In this document: positions 11,124 to 22,271 of the stretch, piece by piece | Layout: every line of letters begins with the position of its first letter | Numbering within the stretch: the stretch's first letter is position 1 | From: Ciona intestinalis | Lineage: Eukaryota > Chordata > Ascidiacea > Phlebobranchia > Cionidae | Length of the DNA: 64,000 nt | Direction of reading: 5' to 3' | NCBI RefSeq assembly: GCF_000224145.3 | Contig: NC_020175.2 | Location: forward strand, 1,041,948-1,105,947 | Program-made: the position numbers and the translations under genes | Notes under the pieces: generated by a model | Told to the model about the DNA's origin: nothing | The model's input: only the letters and a program-made list of their open reading frames with translations | Databases searched by the model: none

Positions 11124-14100
11124 GTGTGGGCCAGCACATCAGTTCAGGAAGAAGCGGCCGATGTTAAAACTTTATTTATTAATTGTGTTGTAGGTAGTCT
11201 TTGGACGCCTGTTTGTTTTTTGGTCGATACTGGTTCGTGTTGCACCATTTTAGATAAAACGGTCTTCGATCAACTCGGTGAAGGATGTGCCCGAGATCTC
11301 CAACACGTTCCTATCGAACTCAAAAGTGCTAACGGTGAGAAAATACATACGTACGGGTACGGCCAAATAAAATTAACGGTAGAAATGGCAACAGTAAAGT
11401 GTTCCAGAAATGTGGTCATCGCGTCTATTGGCTCTCCTCATGCTATTCTGGGAATAGATTTTTTAACGGAGGAAGTCGACCAAATAGATTTTCGCGCTAA
11501 GACGTTGGTGATTCAAAAACGGGTGGTGCCGCTGAAAGCTGGCCCGGTATCGAGCGCAAAAAGTAATGCCGCACCGCGACCATGGAAATACCGCGTGCCA
11601 GACCACCTTAAATGCCTGCTAGACCCTCTCACTCATATTACTCACCATCAGAGAGACCAGGTCGGTCGTCTTATTGTAGAGTTTCAGGATGTGTTCGCAG
11701 GTACAGATGGGGAATTGGGGAAAACCTCTCTCGTACGACATACCATCGACACTGGGGAAGCTAGGCCAATCAAGCAAGCTCCTCGCCGGTTGCCATGGGC
11801 TAAACAGGTATGGACTGAAGAAGAAATCGACCGCATGCTCGCGAAAGGAATAATCGAACCCAGCAACAGTCCCTGGGCTTCCCCAGTCGTGATGGTAAGA
11901 AAACAAGATGGCTCCAATCGGTTTTGTGTCGATTATAGAAAAGTTAACGCTGTTACGCGAAAAGATGCGTACCCGCTTCCACGTATCGACGATATATTAG
12001 ATTCGCTAGGTGGCGCGAAATACTTCTCCACGTTGGACCTGGCAAGCGGATATTGGCAAGTCGAGATGGACGAAGCCGACAAACAGAAGACTGCGTTCGC
12101 GATTCCCGGAAGAGGTTTATTCCAATTCACAGTGATGAGTTTCGGATTGACCAATGCACCATCCACCTTCGAAAGACTGATGGAAAGAGTTCTTAGAGGT
12201 TTGTCATGGAAAGAGTGTTTAGTCTATATCGACGATATCGTTTCATTTTCAACCGATTTTGCGTCTGGACTTATTCGTTTGGAACGAATATTTAGGCGAC
12301 TACGCCAAGCTGGTCTTAAGTTAAAACCGAGTAAATGTCGTTTATTCTCAAAGCAGGTCAATTTCCTTGGGCATGTCGTTTCCGAAAGCGGTGTTCAATG
12401 CGATGGAAACAAAACAGCAGCTGTTCGTGAGTGGGCTGTTCCGAAGTCCGTTAAAGATGTTCGCTGTTTTATAGGTTTCGCGTCGTACTATCGCCAATTC
12501 ATCAAAGACTTCGCTACGAAAGCCTCCCCCTTAACTTTCCTGACCAAGAAGAGTAAAAAATTCGAATGGAACCGGGCCTGCGGAGAGTCGTTTTAACTTC
12601 TTAAACAAGAGCTGAGCCAAACACCTGTTCTTGCGTATCCTCAACGTGATAAGCCCTTCGTATTGGACACGGACGCAAGTAACACCGGGATAGGTGCTGT
12701 GTTGTCACAAGTCTGCGAAGGACAGGAGCGTGTGGTAGCGTATGTCAGTCGAGCCTTAAGCGACAGCGAAAAAAGGTATTGTGTCACTTATAGAGAACTT
12801 CTTTCCGCAGTACATTTCTGCCATCATTTTAAGCATTATTTATGGGAAGCTAAGTTTACTTTACGTACCGACCACGCCTTTATGGGAAGCTAAGTTTACT
12901 TTACGTACTGACCACGCCTCTTTAAAATGGCTTTTTAGTTTCAAGGAACCCGAAGGGATGTTGGCTCGCTGGCTTTCGGTGATTGGCACCTACACTTTTG
13001 AAGTGGAGCATCGGCCTGGCTCAAAGCATGGCAACGCCGATAGCCTGTCTCGCCAGCGTTGTGAGCAACGAGAATGCACAGATTGTCGACAGCTTCGGCA
13101 GGGTGAGTTCCCTTCTACTGTTTCAGCAGTCGCGGGGCGCCCAGTAGTGACCGCATCGTCGCTCGATGGATGGTCGCTAGATGATATACGCACGTGGCAA
13201 ATTCAGGACGACGAACTTGGAGCGATTCTAAGGTTGAAAGCGATCAGCCAACACCGACCTGCGGCGTCCGACTTCTTAAGTATTACCGGCAGTAGAGATT
13301 ACATACACCAGTGGGATGCGCTAGAGGTTATAGACGCGGTCCTTAACCGTGTGTGGACGACCGATGACGGACAAGGTGACGATAAGTATTTGTTGGTTGC
13401 CCCTCGGTCACTGCGTCGAAGGATTTTTAAGCACCTGCATGTGTTGCGCACCTACGGGCATCTGGGTATAGACCGTACCACCGACCAAATGCAAAGGCGG
13501 TTTTATTGGCCTGGGAAGCGAACCAATATTCGGGATTGGTGCAGGTGGTGCACGACATGTGCTAAGCGTAAACCCACCCATGGGAGGCACCGCAGTTACT
13601 TGCAATCAGCTATCCCTAATTACCCCATGGAAAGAGTGGGAATTGATTTTTTAGGTCCTCTGCCAGCAACAGAAAACGGGAACGCCTATATTTTAGTGGT
13701 GTGCGAATACTTCACCAAGTGGACGGAATGCTTTGCACTCACGGACCAGCGGGCGTGTACAACAGCTGATACGTTGGTGACTCAGCTATTCTGTCGTTTT
13801 GGAATGCCTAAGTTAATTCATTCTGATCAGGGTCGTGACTTCGAATCTCATTTGTTTCAGGAGATGTGCCGCTTGCTCGAAGTCAAAAAGACAAGGAATT
13901 CGCCTTATCATCCACAATCCTCCGGATTGGTGGAGAGGTTCAACCGGACATTGCTGCAGATGTTGTCGTCCTTCGTGAACGAAAATCACAATGATTGGGA
14001 TATCCATTTGCCTTATTTACTGATGGCCTATCGTGCCTCTAAGCATGACTCCACTAATTTCACCCCTAATTTACTCATGCTAGGTCCGGAAGTCTCAGCA

Positions 14101-14567
14101 CCCATCGACATTGTATGCACGGAGCGCCCGAGAACGAACGCCAACGTTGTCCGGTCCCGTATGTAGAAAACCTCCGCGATAAGATGCTGTCCTGCTTTAC
14201 TTCCGTTCGTATGAATCTCCGGCGATCGGCGCAACGACAGAAGCGAAACTACGACCGTACGGCTCTGCCCATTTCGTTCAATCAGGACGATTGGGTGTGG
14301 TACTATTATCCCCCAATGGGGAAGAAGAAACTGGGAAAAGGTTGGATGGGACCATTCCTAGTTACCCGAAAACTGTCGGAGAACTTATACGAAATACAGC
14401 GATCCGAACAGCACCACACCAGAGTGGTTCATGTGGATCACCTACGGCCTTATCATGCAGAGTTCATGCCGGCGAATTGGTTGAGACCAACGGCGAACAG
14501 TGATGAGGTAGAGCATGGCCTACTCAATACACGGCCTAGGAATACACCGAAACTGGTCAGAAAATAA
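11124..14567 (+). pseudogene. pol region of the gypsy element: protease, RT, RNase H, integrase (broken)
   Basis: The protease active site DTGSCC is near residue 36 of the 11124 frame. Reverse transcriptase follows (SPWASPVVMVRKQDG, TLDLASGYWQVEM, YIDD at about 12225). An in-frame TAA at 12594-12596 interrupts the RT/RNase H junction; the RNase H start LDTDASNTGIGAVLSQ continues in the same frame. A 40-bp tandem duplication (12841-12880/12881-12920) then shifts the frame. Integrase lies in the new frame to 14166: an HHCC zinc domain (13430-13570) and a DDE core (D in GIDFLGP, D in HSDQG, E in GLVERFNR). A compensating shift near 14150 leads to the C-terminal GPF module (KGWMGPFLV), ending at 14565-14567. 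Three breaks make this copy unlikely to be autonomous. Confidence 0.92.
12841..12920 (+). repeat. 40-bp tandem duplication in pol
   Basis: TATGGGAAGCTAAGTTTACT starts at 12841 and again at 12881. The two 40-bp units differ at two positions (CCG/CTG and the last base). It duplicates the RNase H residues WEAKFTLRTDHA and, because 40 is not a multiple of three, shifts the reading frame. Confidence 0.95.
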
Positions 14568-15452
14568 GAGGCCTATTGACGCGAATAATGCCCATTATAA
14601 TACATTGTTACGTCATGGTTTTATGAATGGATTTCCTTCATTTTGAATGCAGTTTGCAGTTGTTGGTAGGTTCAATACCAGTTCTAGGTTGTTTTAACTT
14701 ACAGTTTATCACAGAACGTGTCGCCGGGATATTTTCTTGTTTAGTTAAAATCATACCAGACATATAAAGCAGCGCAAAAGGTTTATTAGTATATAAATAT
14801 CAGTTTATTAAGCATACAGAGAGACGAGCAATCTGATTTAGTTTACCAACACAGAAAACCTACGTTTTGATTATATTTAATTTAGTAGACAGGCATTTGG
14901 CAAGTTTTATAATGCAGCACACCTTTATAATTTTATTTAGATTGAATTGTAAGCCACCAGAATTATTAAGCAAGCTATTTAAGCATGGTCAATAGGTGTA
15001 CCGTAGTTGGATAAAAATATTTGGATAAGGGTACCNNNNNNNNNNNNNNNNNNNNNNNNNNNNNNNNNNNNNNNNNNNNNNNNNNAGGCATGGGTAGAGG
15101 CGTCACTCGAGGGGTCGACCAGCTTTGACGACGAACTACCCCAACCAACCGCGCCCGAATCACCGTAAGACCGCGGTACATCGCGCTACGGGCGTCAACA
15201 ACGCTTACCGCGATACTTAAACGATTATGTGTTTTGCTTTACACCTTTTTGTGTGAATGTATCAGACCGGTTTTTTTTGCGATTAGGCCTACGAAATCTG
15301 TTCGATGCCAAATCGATTGTGTTTAAACATCGTGTACTAATTTTTTCGTTAGACTGTTTCATCTTTGTTGTGTATTGGTGCGCCGTATAGTGATACTAGT
15401 TATTGGTACTTTGCATCTGGGGACAGATGTCAGTCTCCGTGGGAGGGGGTAG
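14568..15452. other. 3' untranslated part of the gypsy element, with assembly gap
   Basis: No reading frame resembling an envelope gene is seen. 15036-15085 is a run of 50 N. The segment just before the 3' LTR ends in GTGGGAGGGGGTAG, the polypurine tract. Whatever the gap hides is unknown. Confidence 0.7.
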
Positions 15453-15633
15453 TGTGGCCTTTCATTATTACGTCATTACATACGCTCCAGTAATCGTCAC
15501 GCCATTTGGTTGTGTTGTGTGTTGTAAACCGTGACTATGACCTCTAACCACGTGACTGTGGGTTTGCATGTTAAACTGTGGGCAGATTACTGATGATATC
15601 GTAGCGAACGCACGTAAATACAAAACTGCTACA
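15453..15633 (+). repeat. 3' LTR
   Basis: Same 181 bp as 10112-10292. Followed by TTAC, the second copy of the target-site duplication. Sequence resumes in family A copy 3 at once. Confidence 0.95.
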
Positions 15634-16548
15634 TTACCTATACATTATATTATTGCATAACAATTGGTATTGTTTGAACGACAATGGGTAATATTCGAAC
15701 ATCAATGGATAAATATTGTATCCTACAAATGTAAATGAACTTGCATTAACAGAAAATTGACTATAACTCTTGATAAAGTTTTTATTTTTGCTACCCAAGC
15801 CCGCATTTTTTTGAAGAAATTAAAGTTTCTTTTTTTAGGTATTACGTAGCGCTATAACATATTCAAAGCTGGTTCGTGCGAAAATTCTATAAATATGTTT
15901 TTATGACGAATATTAATATTCATAATTAATATTTTTTCGAATTTTATTTCGCTGGGATCTAGTTAGTACAGTGTCCAAATTTTACGTTGGTGGCACCAGT
16001 AAAAGGTATCGAAAATGGCTGCTATAATATCTGTATTCTAGGATCACCTTGGTCCGTAAAACTGATATTTTTTGTTGCTTTTATCTCAAAGTAAAGTCAT
16101 ATTGACCCCTGCCTGTTTTCTTCATGTTTATATCTCAGTGTTTTTTTACAAAACTAAAACTAGTTTTATGAGACAAAATCAAACTTTACGAATTATTCCA
16201 GGTTGTTTTTTGAAGCTATGAAACTAGTTTATTCGTATGCACAGGCAAACTAAAAAATCATTGGCTATACTATGATTTAGCGAGCATTCAAAAATGGCAT
16301 CTTACTATTACGTTTTTTTTACCTGTTTAAAGTATACTGTTTCCATTTTACATATTTTTTTAATACTTAAAAACAGTAATCAGCTTTGACGGCCTTTTAT
16401 AAGGTCGTGATAAAACTGTCAAATATTTTTGTAACCTTATTTCCCTGATTATCATTAAATGGGGGTCCGTAAAAAGAAAATTAAAAAAGAGTCCTGTCTG
16501 ACAAAGTGTCCCATCTTCCCCCACCCTACTATACATAAGTAAAACCAG

Positions 16549-16739
16549 TGGCTGTTCTTCTATTAACTTGTGTTATAGTTATTCTTGTGGGTGGAAGCTT
16601 GAGTAGCTTATTCAAGGTTGCCACGTCATTTAAGGTATGTGGAAAGGATCATGGCAAAAAAACAACGATTAATCCAACTGTCGACAAAAATGGATCTATA
16701 TGCACTCACGTGCTTAACAAGAATAAAACGATACTGTAA
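16549..16739 (+). CDS. Proposed alternative last exon of the tyrosinase gene (membrane anchor)
   Basis: An open stretch beginning after CCAG at 16545-16548 encodes a strongly hydrophobic segment (VAVLLLTCVIVILVGGSL) followed by a short lysine-rich tail and a stop at 16737. Exon 9 of the tyrosinase gene contains a possible donor, G|GTGACT at 9639/9640, leaving phase 1; this exon accepts phase 1. Joining them replaces the five terminal residues of the soluble form and gives a 544-residue protein with a C-terminal membrane segment (about 482-503), the topology of vertebrate melanosomal tyrosinases. The implied 6.9-kb intron holds a DNA element and an LTR retrotransposon. A possible AATAAA lies at about 17055. 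The phase match and topology support it; no transcript evidence is available. Confidence 0.5.
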
Positions 16740-19700
16740 CGCATATGTATAGTGAGGGAAGATGGTCCATACCATATATGTCAGGGTAAGATAGTCAGTG
16801 CTTTCATTATCTTATACCGTCCCCGTGGGTAGAAAACAAAAGACATTTACAGAATTGTATATCCTCATAACTCTACAATAGCCTAAGAGAAACAAATCAC
16901 CCACTATATACTTTGCGTGCGGCACGAGAGGTGTATAGGAAATCCTTATTAACTTCTAAAGTTAACCCGCTACGAGAGGATAAATAAATGACACTTAAAA
17001 AGCTATTATAAAAGAAAAAAAATAATAACATAATTAGTTTGTGCTGTTGTCGGCAATAAAACTGGTTATCGCAACGTGACAGTTATCACGTAAGTAAGAC
17101 CAGGTTGTTTTCTGCAAGAGCGATTTCTCATTACATTTAAACGTGCAATATAAGAACTAAATAACAGGCTACAGGTAAAGACTACCTTTCACCAACCACA
17201 TTATCCCGAATTTCTGCTGACGGCTTGGTTGTCTTTTCACAAACAATATTTAAGATTTTTGGGCATTTAACGTAATTCGATGTTTCTGTAACTTAGTTAT
17301 CACATGTGAATGAATGCGTACCACATATATAGGTTGTAGCGGCCTCGGTGTCGGGGACCGCGGGGTAATTAGCTAACTCCGGTACCCTAGCGTACAACAT
17401 TGCATATAGTACCATTTTTTCCATATGGTGTGCCACGCTGTAGGACTTCGCCCATGTAGAATAACAAGTACGTTAAAGTACGCAGTTAAAAGACTGTGTA
17501 CTGTCGAAACTGTGAGTTTGCTGTAGGTTCGACTATATACTTAATTGTAAGTTATCCTGCATTTTAAAGTAACGTCCGTATGTCATCATACTGTGTATAC
17601 CGTTTCCGTTTTGGTAGAAAGGCTGCCTCTATAACCTATGTAGGGTAACTGTTAGGCTTGCAACCATTATCCTTATAGAGTCATGATGCTGTCTAAATTG
17701 TCATAAGGCTGCCTAAACAGCCATAGAATAAAACATTTCACTTACAAAGTTACATTTGTAGTAACTTGTAAGCTGAAACGAGGTGTATAAAACCATAAAT
17801 CCCTTTAATGAAGACTGTCGTTGGCCCCACCACGCGAGGTTAAATAATTTATATTTATTTTTACTATGAGTTTTATACGAAAACCTTACGTATTACAATG
17901 CAAGGGGCGTTCCTATTCATGCATCGGTAGCTAAATATTGTTTTGTGTATAAGGTTACGTTTTGTAAAGAATGCACCCAAGGTTAAATGGTTGACTAAAA
18001 CCGATATGGACCAATGAACCATGCAGTGACTGAAGAATCCTTTATGCCTATATACCTCCAACGACGTTATGGTCGGTTAAATCACTCAATCTTTTCTTAA
18101 GCAAACGTTCTTGCCGTTGGCTCATTTTGTTACCGCATACATTTTACCTAATTGGCCCTTAAAAACAAGCTATGTTCTTTTTGGAGCATCGTCTTATTTT
18201 TACCGCCTGTTTAAAACAGCATCGCGCAATTTTCAAATGTTTTAGATGCGTTTCAGGATCTCTATAGGTATAGTTCTTAACCAAACAAACTACCATACAA
18301 AGTTAAACCTTTGCATTAGCTATGTCCCGCAAGACGCTCATCCATTTCCTTATTGGGCATAATTTCTTGCATTTCCACCTCTAATAACATGCCGCATGAG
18401 GGCGACAAACAAATACCCGCTAAAGAAAATGGACCAGTAAAAAGTATTCTTGTTCAAAACTGGTACCTTTATTTTTGACTGTAACGCGGTCACGAAGATC
18501 ATATTATTTAAGTCCCAAAGAGAAGGGAATCAACGACAGTTGTTAAAATATGCTATGAATAAGAGACGACAACAGCACAACAAAATAGGCAACATGACAA
18601 CGACACTGGATTTTTGGTAAAATGACAGTCCGTAAGTAACGGTATAGGTAAATACATCCAGGAATGTTCGGCCAAAATGCATGAGTGCTGGCCATTGGCC
18701 ATTTGCCCCATAATGTATAAACGTAACCCGCAAGCAGTACCACATATTTTCGTGGTCTTTTTTCTGCTTTCGTAAGAGCTTTTGAAATTCTTCCGGTTGT
18801 TTTTCACTAGCAAAGGAACTTTACGCTTGGCTGCAAATACGTAAGCAGTATCTGCTAAATAAGGAGTTGTTTTGCATGTCTTAAACATGCAGCTTACATT
18901 CCAGGATAAGAAACTGACATGAATAATAGCCTGAAGTCATTTTCGAAACAGAAACGCAAATGAATATTAATTGTTTCGAATGGGTAAAGCTGCAATTTGC
19001 AAAATTGCCCAGTGGTGCTTATATGCTCATGGTGATTTAAATCTTTAGTAAAAGTCCTTTTGTGGTAAACAAGTCTAACCATAATAGAGCTATTAAATTC
19101 AACATCAAAGCATCGGAAATGATGTAATGCATTAAACGTGATATTTAAACACAGAAACGGCAGAGTTAATTGAGAACAATTTGACAGAGTTAAAAGTGGT
19201 GTGGCACATATTGTTATCTTTTCGCTGGCTTGAAGTTAACAACATGTATTAGAATTAGCAAATACGAACTATTTTAACTTGGTATGGTCATTCTTTGCGT
19301 GGTTTAAAATAAAATAAATATCCAAAATGTGTATTCTGCTGTTGTTGCTGCTAGGCGTAATATGATATTCTGACAAACGTTGGTACAATAATGTTACCAT
19401 ACGAAAATTACAATTTTAAAAATTGTAAAAAATGTTTTGGTGCTACGTAGAAAATAATCTGCCATATAAAAAGTGCGTGATTTTCTACTTAACTCAAACA
19501 ATATTTTTTTGTAGAGCTTACGTTTTACCAGGAGAGGAGTTTTGGAAATAAAATGTGTGTTTTTTTCGGCTACGTAGCATAACCTTAGGAACTCAAAAGT
19601 GCTTGTTTGTGCTTGAAACAGCCGCAGTCTTCCAACGCCCTCAGCAAAATATGCCGCCTGGAACGACGCGACTTTTTTCTTCGTTCTTTGGTGTAGGTCT

Positions 19701-20260
19701 CTGTCGCACGTGCGCATTTATCATTAGTCAAGTTACTGCGTTGAGGACACGGTCGAGCAAACGCGAGCTTCTGCATGAACATGCACTCGTTGCACCTTGA
19801 CGCGGTCAGTTAAGCAGGAGTGCATTGGTAGCGCAAGCAGTCTTTTAATTAGAAGTGAAGGGGTATTTTAAAGTTTAAGAGTTTTGTTTGAGGAAAACGT
19901 TTTCTTACTTGCAAAGTCGTCTGTTCCAGATAAAGTGAAGATTCTTTTAAAGCCGTAACAGTTTATTGAACTAATTTATGCATTAGTATTAAATCATTGC
20001 AAAAAGTGTCAATTTTCATTGATTCCAACGCTGTTATTGAGATCATTATCAGTTAAGGTAGATATGTAGATAAGGGGCATAAAACAGGAAAGGTCACTAC
20101 TCTGCCGATGGGAACTTAACAGCATTGAACTGCAATGACGCGTAATCTCTTTTTTCCCGGTGGTCTACAAAACTCGATAACGCATGTTTTTCAAGCAAGA
20201 AAATTACTGCGTCGACACTGAATCACTGGCACTTGACAATGCTGGTTGTTTTCATTTGTC
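16740..20260. other. Intergenic region without a supported gene
   Basis: Contains a small degenerate MITE end near 16750-16815 (GAGGGAAGATGG). A block at 17335-17460 (GGGTAATTAGCTAACTCCGG) resembles repeats at 28070 and 28190. The remainder is unassigned AT-rich sequence. Several open stretches on the minus strand (18553-18888, 19394-19717) lack domain signal, splice context or recognisable composition. Confidence 0.6.
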
Positions 20261-20261
20261 T

Positions 20262-20361
20262 AGTTTCCGGTTTCCTCGCGTATCACAAGTGTGTATATGA
20301 CGTCATACTTCACTCAGTCTTGTGACTGCTGTTACAGTTACCGAGACAATAAAATCGTGAT
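20262..20361 (+). promoter_or_regulatory. Possible promoter of the alternative SLC4A11 transcript
   Basis: A perfect CRE palindrome TGACGTCA at 20298-20305, an ETS-like TTTCCGGTTTCC near 20265 and an initiator-like TCACTCAGTC lie within 100 bp upstream of ATG 20362. Motif content only; no start-site data. Confidence 0.3.
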
Positions 20362-22271
20362 ATGTCGAGTTTGTATGCAGCAGGTCAGCGTTTAGGACGT
20401 CTCGAGAAAGTGGTAATTTACATTTTGTTTATCCTACAGACTTGTTGATTTGTAATTGGCAGTGCGTAATCTGTGCTATAAGACTTCTTCTTTTGTGTTC
20501 AAGACATAAAGAGGTTTGAGGTTGTTCTATTGATCCAATCCTTTGTATAGGCTGCTGAAAACTATAACAAAACCCGTCCCCTCTGCCCCGTACAAAGCAA
20601 TCGGACCAGCAGAAGATTCTTCGTTTGAAAGGTTTGTTTTTATAATTGTCTATACAATCGCCATCTGGCGTCAAAATATACAAGAGCCTTAAAGGTGCAT
20701 CGGTGTTGTAAACACCACTGTCCAGTGTAACCCAATCCGTCTGTTGTTCCAGCGACTACCATCGTATTTCTATAACCCTTGCTTACTGTTTAAACTCGAA
20801 TGCGAGGTTTCCAATACCGTCCTTTAAACTGCACTCGACATAATACTATCGAGTGTTGTACTGCTGTAAGGGTCACTCAATATCATGTGTGCTGTATCTG
20901 AAGGACAAGTTACAGGCCGGTTTCACCAAACAATCCTACGGTGACAGACGTTATAGTAAACAACCACTTTGTTCCTTTTTGGTTTCGCAGCCACGCTATT
21001 TAATTGCTACTTTCTTCAAGTAGTTACGGCTGTCACTTTGTTGCCAATTCTCTTAAATCTCTTGTTGCATTTAATTAATTTTATCTTTGCTAGCGTGTTT
21101 AAAGCGAAAAATATATAGTTGGTTGGGCGGACGGCACACATTTAGCACATAGTGTTCAAATACTTTGATCGTGTTTTAAACAATTCAACAATAACGGCCT
21201 ATGGAAGTCGTGAGAATACGGTTTTATAATTATTTGAATATTTTTTGTTTACTACCGAATAAGACGATAAATAGAATGAACAGGTGTCCCATTTCCCCCC
21301 ATTCTGCTACAACTCATGTTTATATGATTCGCAGAAACGTAAGGATGTTGCAATCGTTTATTCCGACATTTTAGTTAAACTGAACCTATTTTGAACTTAA
21401 CCAAACCTTTAAACAGTCATTCCACTTTTCATCATTAAACAGCATTTTAATTTCTTCATTGAAGTTCCACATTTTAATTGAGTTTCAAAATAGTTTGGTT
21501 TGCGATCCAAAAAAAGGATGATCTGCTTATGGTATGCAAAATAAGCAATAACAGTGTAATTCACTTTACTTTTCATCAAAAAATAAAAATTAAATAAAAG
21601 TATTTTCTGACCTTAATACTTTTGTAATAGCGACCCATTTATGACCCTGATGTACAAGTGAAACTTATTTTGTTCCAGCTTGACACGTATGCCGTCGCAC
21701 CACGACCTGAGTAGATTGAAAAGTTCCGTGTTTAAGAGAAAGAAGAAAAAACTCTCCCCAACCGACCTCACGTAAGCTTTACGTCACCACCAACTACGTC
21801 ATCGCAATATGACATCACCACAAAATCACACAACCGGTAACAAAACGAAAAAATGTTTTTGTTTAATTTTGTAATTGTTTGCAAAATATACCAATGATAT
21901 TTTTGCAATAGCATTGTTATTTTGAATAAATGTTTTCGGTTATGCTCTAATAATAGATAAAATGTCTGTTATATCCAATAACTCACAAGACAACAATCGA
22001 ATTAGGAACCGTACGTTATTATAATGTCCTTAACCTAAATAAACCGTGTGATTATTACATACAATGTTGCATTAAGCTTTTCTTATATACAGTCAATGGT
22101 AATGGTTTAAACAACCAATACGAAAACCCGGTTTACGTTGCCGACACCCCTCTTGAAAATGACGTATTCGATAATGACGTCAGCACGGATGACGTCATGG
22201 TGTCTCTTGAAATCACAGACGAGATGAAGAAGAATGCGCAGGAGAATCCGACAGCAGCAGCAGTCGTCATC
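20362..22271 (+). CDS. Alternative 5' exons of the SLC4A11-like gene (isoform B)
   Basis: A 22-nt exon, 20362-20383 (M-S-S-L-Y-A-A plus one base, then GTCAGC donor), leaves phase 1. Exon 22093-22271, preceded by TATATACAG and followed by GTAAGT, is open only when entered in phase 1 and leaves phase 0. That phase fits the shared exon at 25550 and not the exon at 23698. The result is a 67-codon acidic N-terminus containing [16 protein letters not shown] and [11 protein letters not shown]. Vertebrate SLC4A11 also has several N-terminal variants from alternative first exons. The tiny first exon is the weaker part; exon 22093-22271 itself looks real from codon content and splice sites. Confidence 0.5.
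21113..21310. repeat. Short MITE (family B)
   Basis: Left end TATAGTTGGTTGGGCGGACG; right end GTGTCCCATTTCCCCCCATT. Interior has TTGATCGTGTTTTAAACAAT as in the copies at 1048, 2208 and 49869. Confidence 0.75.

Larger units (their letters stand above)
10112..15633 (+). mobile_element. Ty3/gypsy LTR retrotransposon, full length but coding-damaged
   Basis: Two 181-bp LTRs (10112-10292 and 15453-15633) begin TGTGG and end CTACA, and I could not find a difference between them. A TTAC duplication flanks the element (10108-10111 and 15634-15637). A primer-binding site starts at 10295 and a purine-rich tract (GTGGGAGGGGGTAG) precedes the 3' LTR. Internal order is gag, protease, reverse transcriptase, RNase H, integrase: the gypsy order. 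No envelope gene is visible in 14570-15452, a stretch that includes a 50-N gap. A gypsy-like element named Cigr-1 is described from Ciona; whether this is the same family was not tested. Confidence 0.93.
9746..16534 (+). repeat. Long inverted-repeat element (family A), copy 3, split by an LTR retrotransposon
   Basis: The left part is 9746-10111, starting AGTAATGGGGGAAAATAGGAC. The right part is 15638-16534, ending GTCCCATCTTCCCCCACCCT. The two halves are collinear with copies 2 and 4, and the LTR element at 10112-15633 interrupts them, duplicating TTAC. Without the insertion it would be about 1.27 kb, the size of copy 4. It sits between tyrosinase exon 9 and the proposed last exon; its right end lies only 14 bp before that exon. 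Confidence 0.85.

Noticed and set aside
18553..18888. 111-codon minus-strand open stretch, with neighbours at 18530-18745 and 19394-19717
   Set aside because: No domain, no compatible splice partners and overlapping open frames on the same strand; looks like chance in AT-rich DNA.
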